The notes beneath the pieces are model-generated. The model did not search any database. It was not told the origin of the DNA and worked only from the letters and a program-made list of their open reading frames with translations. The position numbers were made by a program, and so were the translations under genes. A DNA stretch of 64,000 bases from Lytechinus pictus (taxonomy: Eukaryota > Echinodermata > Echinoidea > Temnopleuroida > Toxopneustidae): positions 23,908,501 through 23,972,500 of the forward strand of contig NC_087262.1 of the NCBI RefSeq assembly GCF_037042905.1. Direction: 5' to 3'. Below are positions 37,201-49,054 of the stretch, piece by piece (positions within the stretch are counted from its first letter, which is position 1; the number at the start of each line of letters is the position of its first letter).

Positions 37201-40041
37201 GAAATATAGGATTTTCTTGGAAAAACCTCGGGCACTCGTTTTCAGATTAAAAAAAAAATGATACCCCATGTCTGCGCACACATTCACTTCGCACACGATT
37301 CAGGGATTTGGGTGAGAAAGGCTGCATTTTGAGGCCGTCACATGGAATGCCCCAAATGAATCATTTTTCCACCATTTTGAGTCAGATTTTTTAATGAATA
37401 TCTGTCTATGTATTGCTTGCATGTGTAAAATTTGTGTTCGTTGCATATCTTCTTATACTAGAATTGCACAGATATGCGTGTGCGCAGACAAGGGGGACTG
37501 CGCAGACTTGGGGGAACTTGCCATATGACTTGATTGGCTGAGAGCAATATGTCATAGTAGAAAATAGAATTCAAGCATTTTTTTAAATTTCTGATATCAA
37601 GATTTATGCAATGAGGCACAGATCTAATTGCATGTCTATAAAAATGTGTAAGTAATCAAGGCCTATTAATAAATCCCCTCCCTATTTTTTAAAATCCTAA
37701 AATTGCAACTAATTTCAGATCAACGTCACTTAAATTTTTTTTTTGCAATATAGAATGTGTAAAAATTGCTCACTAGTAGATTCCAGATAGCTGGAAATAC
37801 ATTACGGTAAATATAAATAATTAAGATGATATTACGTACAGATATCTGTAATTTGCTTTCAACATTTATTTCTATAAAGCTTGATGAAAGAGAAAGGTGG
37901 CAAAGTGAAAGAAACCAAAGATTATTTGGTCTGCAGCATTTATTGTTTATCCTTATTAATTAATCTCCACAGAGAAATGCCCTGTTTGTTTGCTACCCTA
38001 TCGAGTTGGGGATGTAACAAAGACGTTGCCATGTGTGCATGAATATCACCAGACCTGCATTCTACCATGGCTTGACAAGGTATTTATAGTTACAATCAAT
38101 GTTTGAGGATTGGTAGAAAAATGTGAAAATGTATACACAATAAACTCTGTGATTGTATGTCTATTTTATTAGTTTCAATTTCCATAAATTTTCAATAATA
38201 CATGTATAGGTCTAATGCACGATTAATTAAAAAGGTCCTGCCAAATTGGGGTGGGGTGTATATTCTATAGCATTATTTCATATCACAATATGGTTAATAT
38301 ATGCTCTTTTATTAACTCGCCCCCTTCACTTGAATTTGAATTGAATTGATCATTTATTCCATTCTCATAAAAACATATTTACACAATTATTACAAACAAT
38401 GCATATGTATATACAAATATTAAAATTGAAACAATAATGCATAAAGAATGTTCATCCTTTACAAAAATTGATAATGGAAAAGGAGAACCTTTGGAAAAGC
38501 CTGATATGGCTTTGCAAACTAAAAGTTTTCACAAAAATATGTATAATTCACATTGATATTTTAGAGCATAGATTATACATCAGAAAGTTAAAGAAAAAAA
38601 ATACAACAAACGAGACCAAAAAAAATACAAGAGATAAAAAAAGACTTGGGGTAATGACTATGTCATGATGTATCATTATCTTTTAATATTTATTTTTTTT
38701 TAGAGATAATTTTTTTTAAATGAGAAGGAATCTAGAATTAGTTTTATTGATTATTGCATTTATTTTCAGAATTGAGATCAAATGAGAATTAAGCCGATAT
38801 GATTATTGTTTTTGAAATAATTTCTTTTTACTCCATACTGACAGACAATTCATCTAAAAGCAGCATTTTGGCCCATAATTATACATACCTGTCATTTATT
38901 GTATGTATTTTTCTTTAATAATTTTTTCTTTTTGCTCATTTGTAAAGCGCTTTGATACAGTCATTGTGAAGAGCGCTATATTGTATTGTATTGAATTGTA
39001 TACAAGTATATGTACTGTAGTCACAAAAATTGTTTTAATTCACATTTTCTTACTTTTTAATTTCCTTTTCCTTAGACTAATTCATGTCCCATGTGCAGAC
39101 ATGAGCTCCCCACGGATGATGAAGATTATGAAGAATACAGAAAACACAAAGTAAGTCATCAGGGCATCAGTGCTAGAAACCCATTCAAATGTGTGTATTC
39201 AAAACATTAGGAGGGCATGTTGTGAAGTTGGGCTTATAGGGTCATTAACTCTAGCTGAGAACAGAGTTAAAGCTGGAAAGCACTGAAATTCATCGACAGT
39301 AATAAGTACCCTGTGGGCGTATGTTGAAATATTATTTGCAGAAGAGGCTTGGCTAATGCCTTCTATATTTTTATACTTACTGAGCATTTTTATACCCAAA
39401 ACTTTTTGGTGATTATTACATCAGATATGGTGAAAATTCGTTTTGTAATCATCAACTGGAATTGGTCTCTATATCTGTTTTTTATTTCAGATAAGTTGTT
39501 ATGAATGTAGATTGTATTTTCACAAAGTTGACCATATGTGTGATCAGTAGCGTAATGAGCCAAAATTTGAGGGGGGTGGGCAGACATAGTGTTTGGGACA
39601 AAATTCTAAAACGCTGCATTTGGGCGAAGTGAGCAAGCAAAAATTTTGACATTTTTGATACAAAATTCTACAGGTGATTTGTGATAGATTTTGATATGAT
39701 ATTTAGAAAATGAGATAATATATCACCCCCTTTCCTTTTCTGTCCCTTTCTCCTTTTTTTTCTTGGTCATAAATTTTTTTTTGGGGGGGTCCATGGCCCC
39801 CAGCTCCCCCCCCCCCCCCATCTGTACGCCAGTGTGTGCAGTTCGAGAAATCAAATCCTTTTTGCTTAGAGAATAATAATTTTGTAACTGGAAGAAAAAG
39901 GTGCACATCAAATATTTTTTTAATTGGATTGCATTCTTATACATTTTGCTGTCTTTTTCTTTTCATTTCACAATATTACAGGCAAGGGCCAAGCAGAGAC
40001 AGTTTGAAACAGAGAGTCTACACGACGCTATGTATAGCTAG
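34181..40041 (+). CDS. RNF181: RNF181-type E3 ubiquitin ligase (RING-H2), complete, 6 exons
   Basis: Exons 34181-34263, 36597-36638, 36884-36978, 37973-38079, 39076-39150, 39982-40041 join in phase to a 153-residue protein, the same length as human RNF181 as I recall it. The N-terminus [12 protein letters not shown] is the family hallmark. The RING-H2 (C3H2C3) zinc ligands are Cys76, Cys79, Cys94, His96, His99, Cys102, Cys113 and Cys116, with the E2-contact segment ILPWLDK. The C-terminus keeps the family pattern [13 protein letters not shown] and ends LHDAMYS. The family is a cytosolic RING ubiquitin ligase that recruits E2 enzymes; substrates cannot be inferred from sequence. Start context is favourable (A at −3, G at +4). 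Intron 1 carries a nested hAT-like element. It is divergent from GFPT and convergent with SIRT1. Confidence 0.96.
34431..35782. mobile_element. Non-autonomous hAT-like element with 8-base target duplication, RNF181 intron 1
   Basis: Ends TAGCCTGGAGGCGTCTGGGG and its inverted partner (TAGTCTGGAGGCGTCTGGGG when complemented), flanked by a perfect GGGTGGAC on each side (34423–34430, 35783–35790). The arms stay inverted-complementary for over 150 bases. The left arm is interrupted by about 240 unrelated bases (34589–34830). A second palindrome sits in the centre. An eight-base duplication with TAG…CTA termini fits the hAT superfamily. No transposase. Confidence 0.85.
34853..35473. repeat. Palindromic element nested in the RNF181-intron hAT
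   Basis: Ends TACCGTAAGGGCACTAGTAT and its inverted partner ATACTAGTACCCATACGGTA. The motif TTGAATACTAGT (either strand) occurs five times (near 34868, 35043, 35064, 35259, 35449). Arms further pair through ATTTAGAAATA/TATAGAAATATAGAATTTA and GCGCGG/GATCGAATTATGCGGCGA-like blocks. A solo terminus of the same type is found near 60914–60941. Confidence 0.7.
36597..36638 (+). CDS. RNF181: RNF181 exon 2
   Basis: Short 42-base exon coding [15 protein letters not shown]. Acceptor TTTAACAG, donor GTGAG. Required to keep the frame between exons 1 and 3. Confidence 0.88.
36884..36978 (+). CDS. RNF181: RNF181 exon 3
   Basis: Residues 42–73, [20 protein letters not shown] then [11 protein letters not shown], the proline-containing segment preceding the RING. 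Acceptor ATTTCAG, donor GTACA. Confidence 0.94.
37973..38079 (+). CDS. RNF181: RNF181 exon 4 (RING, first six zinc ligands)
   Basis: Codes [29 protein letters not shown] and ILPWLDK, giving ligands 1–6 of the RING-H2. Acceptor CTCCACAG, donor GTATT. Confidence 0.97.
38310..38680 (-). repeat. Probable LINE 3'-end remnant (minus strand)
   Basis: Read on the minus strand it ends …TATGAGAATGGAATAAATGA followed by TCAATTCAATTCAAATTCAA, an AATAAA plus short-repeat tail typical of non-LTR elements. It lies in RNF181 intron 4 with AT-rich sequence upstream. Confidence 0.4.
39076..39150 (+). CDS. RNF181: RNF181 exon 5 (RING, last two ligands)
   Basis: Codes [20 protein letters not shown] then YRKHK, 25 whole codons. 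Acceptor TCCTTAG, donor GTAAG. Confidence 0.97.
39545..39834. mobile_element. Short hAT-like repeat in RNF181 intron 5
   Basis: Left CAGTAGCGTAATGAGCC, right ATCTGTACGCCAGTG, with G-runs and C-runs inside each end. The terminal similarity to CAGTGGCGTA elements is clear but no target duplication was confirmed. Confidence 0.45.
39982..40041 (+). CDS. RNF181: RNF181 exon 6 and stop codon
   Basis: Codes [19 protein letters not shown] and TAG at 40039–40041, matching the conserved C-terminus of the family. Acceptor ATTACAG. Confidence 0.94.
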   Translation, partial: ARAKQRQFETESLHDAMYS

Positions 40042-40360
40042 TGGGACTACATTGAAAAGAAGCAATCTTTAATAGTGAACTATTAATTATGTGATGAGTC
40101 ATCAATCATATATATTTGCCATCCAATTGTAAAGTCCATGAAATCCTTGATTTTGATTGGCTGTTGAGCATTGTTGCCATGGTAGTTATAATCGAAAGGC
40201 AGAGTTACCATACTAGTATATTTTATGCAATGAGGTCTGGTGGGTGCTTCATAAAGATGTTGGCAAGTTACTACCGACTTTACACTTGACTGGTGATACC
40301 TTCTTGAGCTACATGTAAATGAATGAAAAACAGATTATAACACCTGAGATGGTATCACCA

Positions 40361-40484
40361 GGGGCCTGTTGCATAAAAGAAAAAACTCAGGCAGTTTTTT
40401 TTTACCAGAGGTTTTGTATAATGTGTCAGTGGCATATTTTGTTTGCCAGAGTTTTTTATAGCATAAGTTTTATGCAACAGGGCT
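40361..40484. mobile_element. Short MITE with GGCCTGTTGCATAAAA ends
   Basis: GGGGCCTGTTGCATAAAAGA on the left faces TTTTATGCAACAGGGCT on the right; 124 bases in all. An internal CCAGAG…TTTT pairing is also seen. Probably within the RNF181 3' UTR region. Confidence 0.75.
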
Positions 40485-41236
40485 ATTTTGTAATTTACAA
40501 GCAGTTTTATGAAATACCATACTGCTCATTAAAGAAAAATATAGATTTTTAATTAAGTTTTCATGCCATTATCTATAATGTTACTGTGGTGGTCGGACCT
40601 ATTATTTATTTTTTGTTGGAGCCGGTAATGTCACAGCAATAACTAATGTCACAACAGTGTGTTATTTACATCTTGTATCAACATCTGACATCACAGTCTG
40701 AAAGATACGACTGGGCCTACTGTTGGTGCTGTGTTAGTGCTAACAACGGCCGGTACAGTTAGAAATATTCTATTACAAATGGGGATTAAAGCATGAGACA
40801 TCTCTCTTACTTTGTGAATGCTTGATCTAAGTGCTCAAATGCGGATAATAATTCATTTGCTTCTTTGCGTGCAATGTGATCTACAAAAACGGTATGTTTA
40901 TAAATTCTGCCAGTTTTAAATTAGTTCAATTCATAGTAGCCTATCTTGGGTAATGCTAGAAAGTAGATGTAAACCATGTTAATGGGTTTTGAGAAACCCA
41001 AAATAGTGTAAGCATAAATTTTAGATATAGTAAACAAACAACCAAGTTAGAAATTCAAATCTTTTATTTGTCTTTTGCGTTAATGTTTAATCTGGTCTTT
41101 GTGTTAACTAACCTCCCCCCAGCTCTGCAGTGGTGAGGTGGTGCTTCTCAATCTCATGAGCTAAACAGACCTTACCAAAAACCATTTCCTCACCCGCCGG
41201 GATAAAGCTGCTGTCGAGGAGGGTTGGGGGAGTGTT

Positions 41237-41237
41237 T

Positions 41238-41268
<31 letters not shown>

Positions 41269-41281
41269 ATATATATATATA
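41237..41281. repeat. (TA)n microsatellite
   Basis: About 22 TA units with a single interruption. Confidence 0.95.
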
Positions 41282-41440
41282 AATGTGAGACATTATACAT
41301 GTACAACAGCTTTGGCAACTCTTTGTATTTAAATATGTTGTGAAAGAAATGAATGAAGAGAACAATGGTAGGCGTAGCTTCAAATCAAGGTTCCCCAGAG
41401 CTATCTACCCTTTGGAAAAATTGATGATGCCGAAAAAATG

Positions 41441-41484
41441 TATATATATATATATATACACATACATATATATATATATATATG
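41441..41484. repeat. (TA)n microsatellite, second tract
   Basis: TA repeats interrupted by CACATACA. Confidence 0.93.
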
Positions 41485-42194
41485 TAATCCACATACTATA
41501 AGTGCAAAACACTTTAAATCTCTGTAATCCATTGTGTACTGGTCATGCCTCCTTAGTCAGTCATTAACTTCTCATAAATGAACTTATATAACCTACACTA
41601 AATCACTTCACTTTGTACCTGAAGAGTGGAAGCAGCGTTCTTGCTGTTCCTACGAAACAGATCTGTAGTGCATGAAGTTACACTAATTTCTACTTATTTG
41701 GTTATATATGTATGTATATTTTAATGATGACTGGTCATTTGTTCAAATTAATATATTGTTTACCCATATTGATTATAAAAATCTATTAAATTTGTAGGCT
41801 GTTTTTGCACTCTGTACACACCTTTTACAAATATTATGTAATGATACGTGTGTATATATATGTAATTTGTAATTAACAAAAATGAAATATAATGTATAAA
41901 ATTATTCCTTTTTCAGATATCACATTTTTTTTAATGTAATTATTGGAGGAGAGTTGTGATTTTCTTTCATCAGAAAAGGATCATTTTGGATAATTTCAAA
42001 CTAAATAAATAATGGAAGAAGACTACAATTGCTAACCCTTCATATAGTTTAGTTTTATGATAGCAATTAAATAAAACTGGGAATGGGGAAAAAAGGGATA
42101 CAACATAATTAGATGATTTTACAAGATGGTGGAATCATGACATGGTTATTAAAGCTGAAGAAATAGATGGAATTGGGCCAAAGAATTAAATAAG

Positions 42195-42262
42195 ATAGAG
42201 AGGGGGAGAGAGAGAGAGAAATAATGGGAAAGAGAAAGGAGTAGAGAGAGAGAGAGGGGGAG
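42195..42262. repeat. Purine-rich (GA)n tract
   Basis: GAGAGAG runs separated by AAATAATGGGAAAGAG. Confidence 0.9.
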
Positions 42263-42857
42263 TTGAGGATCATAAGGTACAGTTATGCTAAAAACTTAAT
42301 GTACCCCACCAGAAAATATACTTCTTCATGCTGAGTGTTAAATGTAGACAGCACTACAATATCCAGAGAGTCCAGAGAAATAAACTTTATTGAATGTAAT
42401 ATATTTTCATCTGACTTCACAATTAAATATCTAAAAGATGGCAGAACCTGAACACTTTAAAATATGTTGTTTTTCTGGTGGGGTTCACTAACTTTGTAGC
42501 ACCACTGCAGATGACAGAATCATTAGCAGTGCAGTGAGTGGAGAGAGGGACGGAAAGAGAGAGGGATAGAAGGAAAAGGGGAAAGGAATCTTAAGCAAAG
42601 ACATGTTATTATGAAGAGCAAGAGAATGAGAAATCAAAATATGGCAACTTACAAAAATGTGTTTGCACCATGGGGCGATCATAACTTTTTTAAATGCCTC
42701 CATTCATATATTTGCTTCAGCAAATGAATGTCCTGATATCAGTAGCCAATTATTTCAGTTATTATTCCATTATAATGAAAAGTAACCCAGCAACCCATTT
42801 TGTAAAACCGGTTAATAACAATCATAGTTCCTCATCTCTTCAAGGGCCCCTCAGAAG

Positions 42858-43231
42858 AGTTTCAATCAAACGCAACTTCATTGTTCAAGAAGACAAATTG
42901 ATTTTCAACCAAGACCACATATATGCTTTTCACACTGCACTTTTTCCCCTTAACCCCAGGAAATTGGTGAGGCTAAGGGGGGGGGGGTCTTAACCCCACC
43001 AATTTCCCGGGGTTAAGCTTAGCCCACTTCGTTTTCACACTACGCTTTAGCAAAGTGGGCTAGCATGGTAAATAGTACGGTACTATCTGGCCCTGCAAAA
43101 AAGCAGGGTTAGCCGGCCTATTGTGGTGCTAGGGGAAAAAGTGCAGTGTGAAAAGCATATACTAGTATGTGGTCTTGGTTGAAAATCAATTTGTCTTCTT
43201 GAACAATGAAGTTGCGTTTGATTGAAACTCT
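42858..43231. repeat. Inverted repeat with ~95-base arms
   Basis: 42858–42955 (GTTTCAATCAAACGCAACTT…) and 43133–43231 (…AAGTTGCGTTTGATTGAAAC) are near-perfect inverted copies, including CATTGTTCAAGAAGACAAAT and GGTTGAAAATCAATT segments. The arms overlap the start of a TIR element, giving a compound foldback. Confidence 0.88.
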
Positions 43232-43503
43232 GTGCTAGCACCACAATTGCGGTGCTAAGAGATGCAGTGTGAAACGAAACAGGACTAAGGAAAAGTGGGG
43301 CTAAGCATTAGCCAATCACAGAAGTCGAAATTGCACGTTAATCGCGCTCTGTATGGTAAAATCATCAATATTAATGAGTTGTGTGATTGCCCGGGGTTAA
43401 GGCGTTTACCCCTGCTAAGCAAATAGTATGGGGTTAAGAAAGACAGTGTGAATCGAAAAAAAGATAGAATGGGGTTAAGGAAATGCAGTGTGAAAAGCAT
43501 AAT
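42921..43503. mobile_element. MITE with TGCTTTTCACACTGCA termini
   Basis: Left TATGCTTTTCACACTGCACT then CCCCTTAACCCC; right GGGGTTAAGGAAATGCAGTG then TGAAAAGCATA. The same CACACTGC and GGGGTTAA motifs recur several times inside, suggesting internal rearrangement or nested copies. Confidence 0.72.
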
Positions 43504-43625
43504 ATTGGGTTTGAGTTTGATTTTCAAAGATTTTTTTAACACAATCCTTAAAGAGTCGAAGCTCTTCAGTAATCCAGTATGATAACCCTGTATATAGCAT
43601 GGCTCTGCACTCTTGCTTATAGAAG

Positions 43626-43968
43626 CGCCGTGGTGTAGCAGTTCTGACTCTCGCTTTGTAATCAGAGGGTTGTGTGTTCGAATCCCACCACGGCCTAGCG
43701 TCCTTTGGCAAGGCGTTGATCCACAATTTGCCACTCTCCACCCAGGTGTTAAATGGTTACCCGGTAGGATGTGAAAGCCTATGTAGTATGCCTAGCAATT
43801 GAGTCTTGGAACTCTTGTTGGAATGCTCTCCAGGGAGTGGAGAAGGTGCATACATTGTATGCGGGCATGCATGGATCCGGTGACCGGGTAATAATATATC
43901 TGTAAAGCGCTTAGAGATGTCGTTCCGATGTGTTAAGCGCTGTATAATTGCGGAATATTATTATTATA
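43626..43968 (+). mobile_element. tRNA-derived SINE, copy 2 (full length)
   Basis: tRNA-Thr-like head (GCCGTGGTGTAGCAGTTC, anticodon-loop-like CTTTGTAATC, B box TGTTCGAATCCC). The body contains GGCAAGGCGTTGATCCACAA, ACCCGGTAGGATG, CTCTCCAGGGAGTGGAGAAG and ATCCGGTGACCGGGTAATAA, ending GTAAAGCGCTTAGAGATG…CGGAATATTATTATTA. Same family and nearly the same length as 3055–3396. Confidence 0.88.
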
Positions 43969-46465
43969 GAACAAAAATCATTCCTTTGATTAATTACAAA
44001 TTCCTGGATTCTGTGAAATAAGAAGTATTTTCTCACCCAATGAATATTACTAATTATCAGTTCTTCACTTTTCAAATGAACAAGACAATATGAACACAGT
44101 AAATTTGTAGATTTCACACAATGCAGAATATGTAAAATTCAAACTCTTTTATTCACCTTCTGTTAATACTGCCTAAAATTGACAATAATTATAAAACTAC
44201 TTCACACAAGTATCTTCAATGTTTACTTTCTACATGAACCACTATTATGTACAACATTTATGATCAATAAAAATAATATATGACAAATTCAGTTGTTTTA
44301 TTTCTTATGTGCATTTTAGAATATAAAGAAAGGCAGTATACTGATTACTTTATGGCTATCTGAATATGAAGTTGATTTCGCTTTGAGAACTAGTCAAATC
44401 AGAATTATACTCAAATTTACATACATAATCACAGGGTGACTGGGATGAAAAGAAAACTAGGTGTGTTTTAGCCTTGAAATGAGACATGCAACAATTTTGG
44501 ATTGAGTTTATTCTACAGATAGTAAATAAAGAAGAGGAAGTTTGATCTGCCCAGAAATATAACAAAAAAATCAGGGAAGAGTTATTAGGACAATTTTCTC
44601 CAAATAAACATGTCATAGAGTTGCATAGAAAGTTTAAAGCTGCCTACTTTAAACTAGGAACAAACAACAAAGTCTTCTGGCACTTAAGTATCGTTTTTTT
44701 TTTAAAGATGTAATTATTTTACCAAAATTGTGATCTCAACTTTCAAAGTTCAATCTATCCAAAAGTACTCGATTTCATTTTTGCCTGTTTTTTTTTTAAA
44801 AGAAATGTTTGCTATTAAGGTTTGATTTTCTTTCACACATCAGTAGACTTCAACCAGGATCTTTTATCCTGTTTTTGAAGGGAATTTTTTGGTCACGTTG
44901 AAAAAGAATTTATGTTCTGCTTCTATTTATAGGTTTATGACATCATGGTTGCCGATTAAAATTTACTACATAAAGGAAACCATTTAAAATGATCTGTTTG
45001 TACACAAATACTGCACAAGGCATATTCTTTGCCTAAAATGTTTGGAAAGTAAGAATTAAAAAAAATTCCTATCTTTGTTTGAAAAAAAATGGTTTATTCT
45101 ATGTTCAAAACTACAAACTCCATTCCACATGAATGAATATACATGTACAAGTCACCAACTGTATGTATGTTCCTAACACTCAAATGTTACAGCATGCATC
45201 ATTATTACAGCATTATGCCATTGCACATTGCCATCGTATACTGCCATACAAATGTAACCATCTACACAAAGACCCTGTTATGAGCAGCAGTGGGTACAAT
45301 GCTTTCTCATAGTACAACACACATAATCCATGGAGATATAAATATTCATTTCATACATTTTTCAGGTTTTTAAGATGCACACCATCATAATTAGGTGGGC
45401 TGATGTAATAACCCCATACAAGTACATGTATCTATGATACGTCTTCATTGGAACAAAATAAGTTGCAGCAATGATAATCTTACAAACTATATCAGTAAAA
45501 CCAATTTTTTCATTTTTGGAGGACAAAATTTGAATTAATATAATTTCATGTAATAAATTACAAATGAATAAGTCAGACTGGGAATATGACATCATCAGCT
45601 TGCTCATTGCATATTCATGAAAACATGCTTTTCACTGAAGTGCAAAACTTTAAAATATCATAACTTTGCTATTCTTTGTCTGATTTTTATGAAATTTCCA
45701 GTGTTTGTCTGATTTTATCTATTCAAATCATATAATTTTCAGCCTGGAGTACACCATTAATATTAACTCCAAAAATTAAACTTGTTTTTTTCTAATCAGA
45801 AGCACACTGCAGACTTGATTGTTTTTGGAGTTGCCTTTAATGTTAAACGCAATTCTTATGTACCTGTTCCGAACAAGTTTCACATTTAGAGCACACCATA
45901 CTAATGCAGCATAATTACCCTAGCTACTGTCAAGGACAGTAGCTGTCCGATTGTCGCTAAACTCATAACATGGAACAAAGCCCAGAATTTGAGTTACTTT
46001 CAGTTTTTATCACACTGAAATTGCCTTTCATCACTCAAAATTTTAGAATGCAATCTCACCAATGTATAAGATGATTGAAATCATGCAAAAACCCCAAAAT
46101 GCACAATGGAATATTTAAAAAAAAACCAGCACATTATGTGAGTTTTGCAGCATTGAGTCAAGTTCAGGGATCAAGCTACTTTAATTCCCGCAACTTATGT
46201 GCTAACATAACCGCGCAAGCATAAGTGCCCCTTTAAGCATTTTTTTCTTGCCTAGTATAAGCACATGAGGCATGTTTGCTTGCATTGTCTCATATAGTTG
46301 TTTATCAAACATACATGTAATTCTTAACACATGAAAACATTTCCATATGTCAACTGAATAAGAAGACTTGCCGTGTTTGACCTTTCTTTTGTTTGCCACT
46401 ATTTCTTAATGGGAAGTAAGAGTAGACCTGTGACATTCTCTATATACTTGAATCATAATCTCCAG

Positions 46466-46646
46466 GGGGCCATTTCATAAAGCTGTTCGTAAGTTAAGAA
46501 CAACCTTAAGAACGACTGGTGATCCTTTCTTACGCGCTAAACCATCGCCAATTGACATTTTGGTATATACCATTTACCACAAAAAATGATCACCAGTCGT
46601 TCTTAAAGTCGCTCTTAACTTACGACCAGCTTTATGAAACACCCAC
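46466..46646. mobile_element. Palindromic MITE, TTTCATAAAGCTG family, copy 1
   Basis: CATTTCATAAAGCTGTTCGT…AAGTTAAGAACAACC faces GTCGCTCTTAACTTACGA…CAGCTTTATGAAAC. The centre is AT-rich. A second copy is at 54258–54431. Confidence 0.82.
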
Positions 46647-46648
46647 CA

Positions 46649-46812
46649 GGGCCCTGTTGCAAAAAAGTTATATTATTATGGTAACTTTGCTATCCAATGG
46701 TAACTTGCATGGAATCCTTGAATTTGATTGGCTGATGAGCATTGTTACCACGGTAGTTACCATTGGATGGCAAAGATATTATTAATAGTAAATTTTTTAT
46801 GCAATGGGGCCC
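46649..46812. mobile_element. Palindromic MITE, GGGCCCTGTTGCA family
   Basis: GGGCCCTGTTGCAAAAAAGT faces ATTTTTTATGCAATGGGGCCC; inside, CTATCCAATGGTAAC faces GTTACCATTGGATGG. A truncated relative sharing the TTGATTGGCTG…GTAGTTA centre lies near 40112–40210. It begins only a few bases after the previous MITE. Confidence 0.78.
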
Positions 46813-47393
46813 AGAAATGGTAATAACTATGAACAGCTTGAAAGATGAAATCTAAAGAGACCTCACTCATCTTAATTAACAGTGTGTACATTTACAACTA
46901 TATATAGTCAGAGGCATATGAAATGCATCCAGGGGACCTTTTCATGAAATGCCTTGATTGTAATTTTTACTGAAAACTTTTATAAGCTACTGAAATTCCT
47001 GGAAACAATTGGCTAACTAGTGACAGCAAAACTGTCAGAAAATCACTGAGATTTACTGCATATCGATCAAATGAGTAATCTCATTTCCTTTTCTTTGTTA
47101 ATAATCATGTACATCGTGAAATAATCTGTACTTCAACCTTAAGGCTGCAGGGAATATGAAGGGATAAAGAGCATCATTACTGGTGCTTAACTGATACTCG
47201 GTTACTCCACATGGGTAGAAAACAGCAAAGAAATAATTGTGTGGATTGGGTCATTAACGCATGACTGATGGATAGGTATGACTCCACAAGAAAATGACAC
47301 CTCAAGAACTTCTTGAAGGAATTCACTCAACCAACACAAGCAATAAGATCATAGCAGATTCATAGAATTTAGCAGAGGTTGAGTTGAGACCTG

Positions 47394-47633
47394 GGCCCCG
47401 TCTTACAAAGAGTTACGATTGATCCAATCAATCGTAACTCTATGGAAATCCATCAATGTCATAAATTTCTCTAGGAAATTTGCTCATTCTCCTTTGAAAT
47501 CAAAGAGTAGCATACTGAATTGTCAAGAAAACAGTGAATATATGAATTCATATATGCATTTTAGATGTTGATGTTGCTGGCTTTCCATAGTTGTGATTGA
47601 TCGGATCAATCGTAACTCTTTGTAAGACGGGCC
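47394..47633. mobile_element. Palindromic MITE, CCCCGTCTTACAAAGAG family, copy 2
   Basis: The left arm CCCCGTCTTACAAAGAGTTA with ATTGATCCAATCAATCGTAA faces the inverted right arm ending TTTGTAAGACGGGCCCC. Arms are better preserved than in the copy at 1764. Confidence 0.87.
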
Positions 47634-48623
47634 CCAGGAGTTCGGGGTCACAGGGCTGCATAATAAGATTTGTCCAATAGACTATGAACAAATAATTTGG
47701 CCGGAGGTCAAGGCCAAGGTCAGCAAAATGTGTACACAATACTACTGCACTGAACATAAGCATTCAAAAGATCAAATCTTCTGTCCTTTACAAAATGTAA
47801 TTCCAATTGTCTAACAGAATTTATACAACCTTAACAGGAAAATCAATAAATGGTTGTTCAATCAGATGTATATGAAGAGAAATGAAAAAAAATAAATAAA
47901 TAAGTTCTTCAATTGTTTTAAAACAAAGAAGATGAAAATGGAACTATACTACTTAATACTTAACCCCGTATATCTCCCTTCAACATATGACTACAACATC
48001 ATATAACAAGTCAATTTTGAATACAGATATTTACTGAATACACTCCCACTTAACTAGTGTCACTCATTACTCTTCCGTCTCTCCGGATAATACCAAACAA
48101 GAAAGACATGGAAGTATGAAAACTGTAATATCAATGTTGAAGTTAAGAAGAACTAAACCTGTTCAGATCTTTCATTTATCTTCAAATCGATATACCAGGT
48201 TCCAATGAGAGTAACTGCCATGACCCAGTTTGCAAAAATAACCCAATGACCCACAACAAGTTTCTTCTACAAATAGATATGTTTTCAAACCGGAGTCCCC
48301 AAAAAACAACACTCATATAGATAAGCTTTGAAGGAAAAAAATAAAAAATGAGTAGACACAGCAAAGATTTCTAAATTTTTATATTGTAAGAATTGAATGT
48401 AAATATTGATTGGCCCAGTTGTCGGCTACATCCTTGCAATGAGTTTGTATTACAGAAAGAAAGTAAGTATACACCCCCTTTCTAGATTTGTAATCTTCCC
48501 ATCATGCAATGAAAGAGAGATGCAGAGAGCGAGAGACAGAGAGAGAGAAATGAGAGTGCGCCGTATCAACAGTCTGTTGCAGTTTGATGGAATTTCTAAA
48601 AAAAGAAAGGCATATTGGTTTTG

Positions 48624-49054
48624 CTATGGCGTCTCAGGGAACCCTATATTTGTGTATGCAGATTCAGCAGTTGGAGCTTCAAAAGGGGATCCATCTCTTC
48701 CGTTTGATTGCAGGAGAAACTGTTCTTTAGATATTGAATGACCAGAAATGCAATGGCTGGGCTCCTTGTTTGTCAAGGGAACGGTTGGTGTGAGGTCGTC
48801 TATCGACACAGCTTTCTCTTTAGCAGACACGTGATCCTCGTCCAACAAATCGGGCAAATCATCACCGTTGTGAAGATCACTGTGAAAGTCGGTATGAAAG
48901 TCACCATTCTCAAGGTTATCATGAAGGTCATCCATACCCATGTCATTGTGTAGGCCTTCAAGGTCATGAACACTTTCACCGTCGTCGTCATCAAGGTACA
49001 CCTCTGCGCCATGGAATACATAGCGCATTGGTGGGATGAAGAGATATGTTGATT
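48624..49054 (-). CDS. SIRT1: SIRT1 last exon (C-terminal activating segment)
   Basis: Begins [20 protein letters not shown] then LDDDDGE, the C-terminal β-hairpin segment that completes the catalytic domain in vertebrate SIRT1. The following 110 residues are rich in Asp, His and Asn ([20 protein letters not shown]) and end FPETP-stop. Acceptor CTTCACAG. The vertebrate C-terminal VKQE-type tail is absent. Confidence 0.95.

Larger units (their letters stand above)
40042..48623. other. Convergent interval between RNF181 and SIRT1 stop codons
   Basis: No recognisable coding exon. It contains both 3' UTRs (ends not determinable), several palindromic MITEs (40361, 42858–43503, 46466, 46649, 47394), a SINE (43626) and microsatellites. 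In 44000–46400 only AT-rich sequence was noted. Confidence 0.6.

Noticed and set aside
43626..43695. Candidate tRNA-Thr gene
   Set aside because: Same head plus SINE body as the copy at 3055–3396; dispersed repeat rather than a tRNA gene.
43285..43741. Minus-strand frames of 88–149 residues
   Set aside because: They cover the antisense of the tRNA-derived SINE and part of a MITE; the similar frame at 3165–3470 comes from the other SINE copy.
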